Origin: Bacillota bacterium
GTDB taxonomy: Bacteria > Bacillota > Sulfobacillia > Sulfobacillales > Sulfobacillaceae
Direction of reading: 5' to 3'
NCBI GenBank assembly: GCA_023488565.1
Contig: JAMDDZ010000127.1
Coordinates: 1-22,965, forward strand
DNA: 22,965 nt
Shown piece by piece: positions 22,140-22,965 of this stretch. Both the position numbers and the translations under genes were made by a program. The notes beneath the pieces were generated by a model. That model was not told where the DNA came from. It worked only from the letters and a program-made list of their open reading frames with translations, and made no database searches. Position 1 is the first letter of the stretch. Each line of letters starts with the position of its first letter.

Positions 22140-22965
22140 CTATTCTGCTACCACCTCAAACCGAAATCGCACTCGGGGTTGTAAATCATTAAGCTTCGTT
22201 AGATCGTCATCGAGAACCCATCCTACAACGTTAGTGCGAATATCGGGTCCTAAATCAACTCGCGTAATCTGCAATTCGCCGGCAAATCGAGGATACAGTA
22301 TATTGTCTACCGTGACCGTGCCCCGCGGCCTTTTCATCGCGTCCTTTTGGGGAAGTATGGTGGGACGGTTAAGACGTTGCCTATCTCCTCGAGCGCGATG
22401 GACCAACTCGAAATCTTGCGGCAGATGCACATGAGATCCCGAGAGTGCCACAGATTTCTCCGCTTCCTGCACGAAAGGATTCAGCCGAATCCGCAAGACG
22501 AGGCAGGGATCCTGTGCGGCTTGTAATATGGATTTCAGTTCGGCTTGATCCTCGGTTTGATCACCAATGTAGACATGATCACACCACCCAAGTGTCAGTA
22601 ATTCTTGGGCCGCCCGCCCCGGCTCGGTGTAACGATGACATTCCAAAGTTGGTAATCCCTCATATGTCATATATCGATGATGTTTTTGGGAAGCGACAAA
22701 CCCCATTACCGTGCTCCCGTGTGCGTGAAGTATCTCCGCCTGCCTCGCGACGAATGGGCGAGATAGCCCTGTTTCCACCCGGGGATAGTAGTTGTGGCAC
22801 GCCACGGTGTTTTTCAAGGGGATTCCCAACTTAGACAGGCGAGCGAGGTTAGCATCTGTCGCCGGACTCGCATTGAGAACCACACCCATCCCGAATTGTT
22901 CTGCCGTAGAGATTACCTGACGCACTTCCTCATCCGAGAATCCGGCATCCAGTCGAATCGATGAT
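22140..22965 (-). CDS. mupG: MupG-like 6-phospho-N-acetylmuramidase (DUF871), partial at window edge
   Basis: About 275 C-terminal residues of a DUF871 protein; its N-terminus lies beyond the right edge. The frame is open to the end of the window (RLDAGFSDEEV at the edge). The TIM-barrel part shows VVLNASPAT, ACHNYYPRVETGLS and VMGFVASQ, followed by GLPTLECHR. The C-terminal cyclophilin-like domain has RPRGTVTVDN and YAGELQ-like RFAGELQI. Family members (S. aureus MupG) split MurNAc-6-phosphate-GlcNAc in the cytoplasm during cell-wall recycling. It heads the visible part of the operon with the acetyltransferase, Opp transporter and nagZ. Phosphorylation of its substrate would need an enzyme not seen here. 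Confidence 0.8.
   Translation of the reverse strand, partial: SSIRLDAGFSDEEVRQVISTAEQFGMGVVLNASPATDANLARLSKLGIPLKNTVACHNYYPRVETGLSRPFVARQAEILHAHGSTVMGFVASQKHHRYMTYEGLPTLECHRYTEPGRAAQELLTLGWCDHVYIGDQTEDQAELKSILQAAQDPCLVLRIRLNPFVQEAEKSVALSGSHVHLPQDFELVHRARGDRQRLNRPTILPQKDAMKRPRGTVTVDNILYPRFAGELQITRVDLGPDIRTNVVGWVLDDDLTKLNDLQPRVRFRFEVVAE

Noticed and set aside
1..22965. CRISPR arrays, tRNA or rRNA genes, prophage
   Set aside because: No regularly spaced repeats, tRNA-like cloverleaf motifs or rRNA segments were noticed; the holin-like gene belongs to a chromosomal family and has no phage neighbours.

Overview
The window looks like chromosomal DNA of an aerobic, deep-branching Firmicute. A Sulfobacillus-like organism is my best guess; this is inference from gene order and protein style, not a database match. 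Almost every gene lies on the minus strand. The right-to-left order 6S RNA - trxA - ltaE - rarA - ... - Rrf2 regulator - mnmA - PRC-barrel protein - AI-2E permease - alaS matches, from memory, the Bacillus bsrA/yrvN/cymR/mnmA/yrrD/yrrI/alaS neighbourhood.

Left part (1-5521, minus strand): the 5' two thirds of alaS (its 3' end lies outside the window), an AI-2E-type permease, a one-TM small protein, a small zinc-ribbon protein, a PRC-barrel protein, mnmA and an Rrf2-family regulator with an IscR-like cysteine trio. These genes are closely packed and several overlap. The cysteine desulfurase gene usually found between cymR and mnmA is absent.

Succinate dehydrogenase region (5533-10488): a complete sdhC-sdhA-sdhB operon of the Sdh1 type (one large membrane subunit, as in mycobacteria), ending in a strong terminator, sits beside the wreck of a second operon of a different type (two small anchors, sdhC-sdhD-sdhA). 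The wreck is not simply frameshifted. It contains an sdhC with an internal deletion, an sdhD start fused to the middle of sdhA, an inverted 3' half of sdhD, and then the 3' third of sdhA. The pattern suggests that one respiratory complex was replaced by another at this locus.

Middle (10489-14293): rarA, low-specificity threonine aldolase and thioredoxin form a tight operon. Just upstream of them is a 6S RNA with a clear housekeeping promoter. A small DUF3243-like gene (TTG start) and a divergent four-TM holin-like membrane protein follow.

A degraded IS4-family (Tn5-like) transposase (about 14430-15227) separates this core region from the last operon.

Right part (15426-22965, minus strand): partial mupG-like (DUF871) gene - GNAT acetyltransferase - oppB - oppC - oppD - oppF - nagZ. 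The combination suggests import and cytoplasmic breakdown of peptidoglycan fragments. It is unusual because uptake is by an ABC transporter, whereas MupG normally acts on a PTS-phosphorylated sugar, and because NagZ has no signal peptide. A substrate-binding protein and an etherase or kinase would be expected beyond the right edge.
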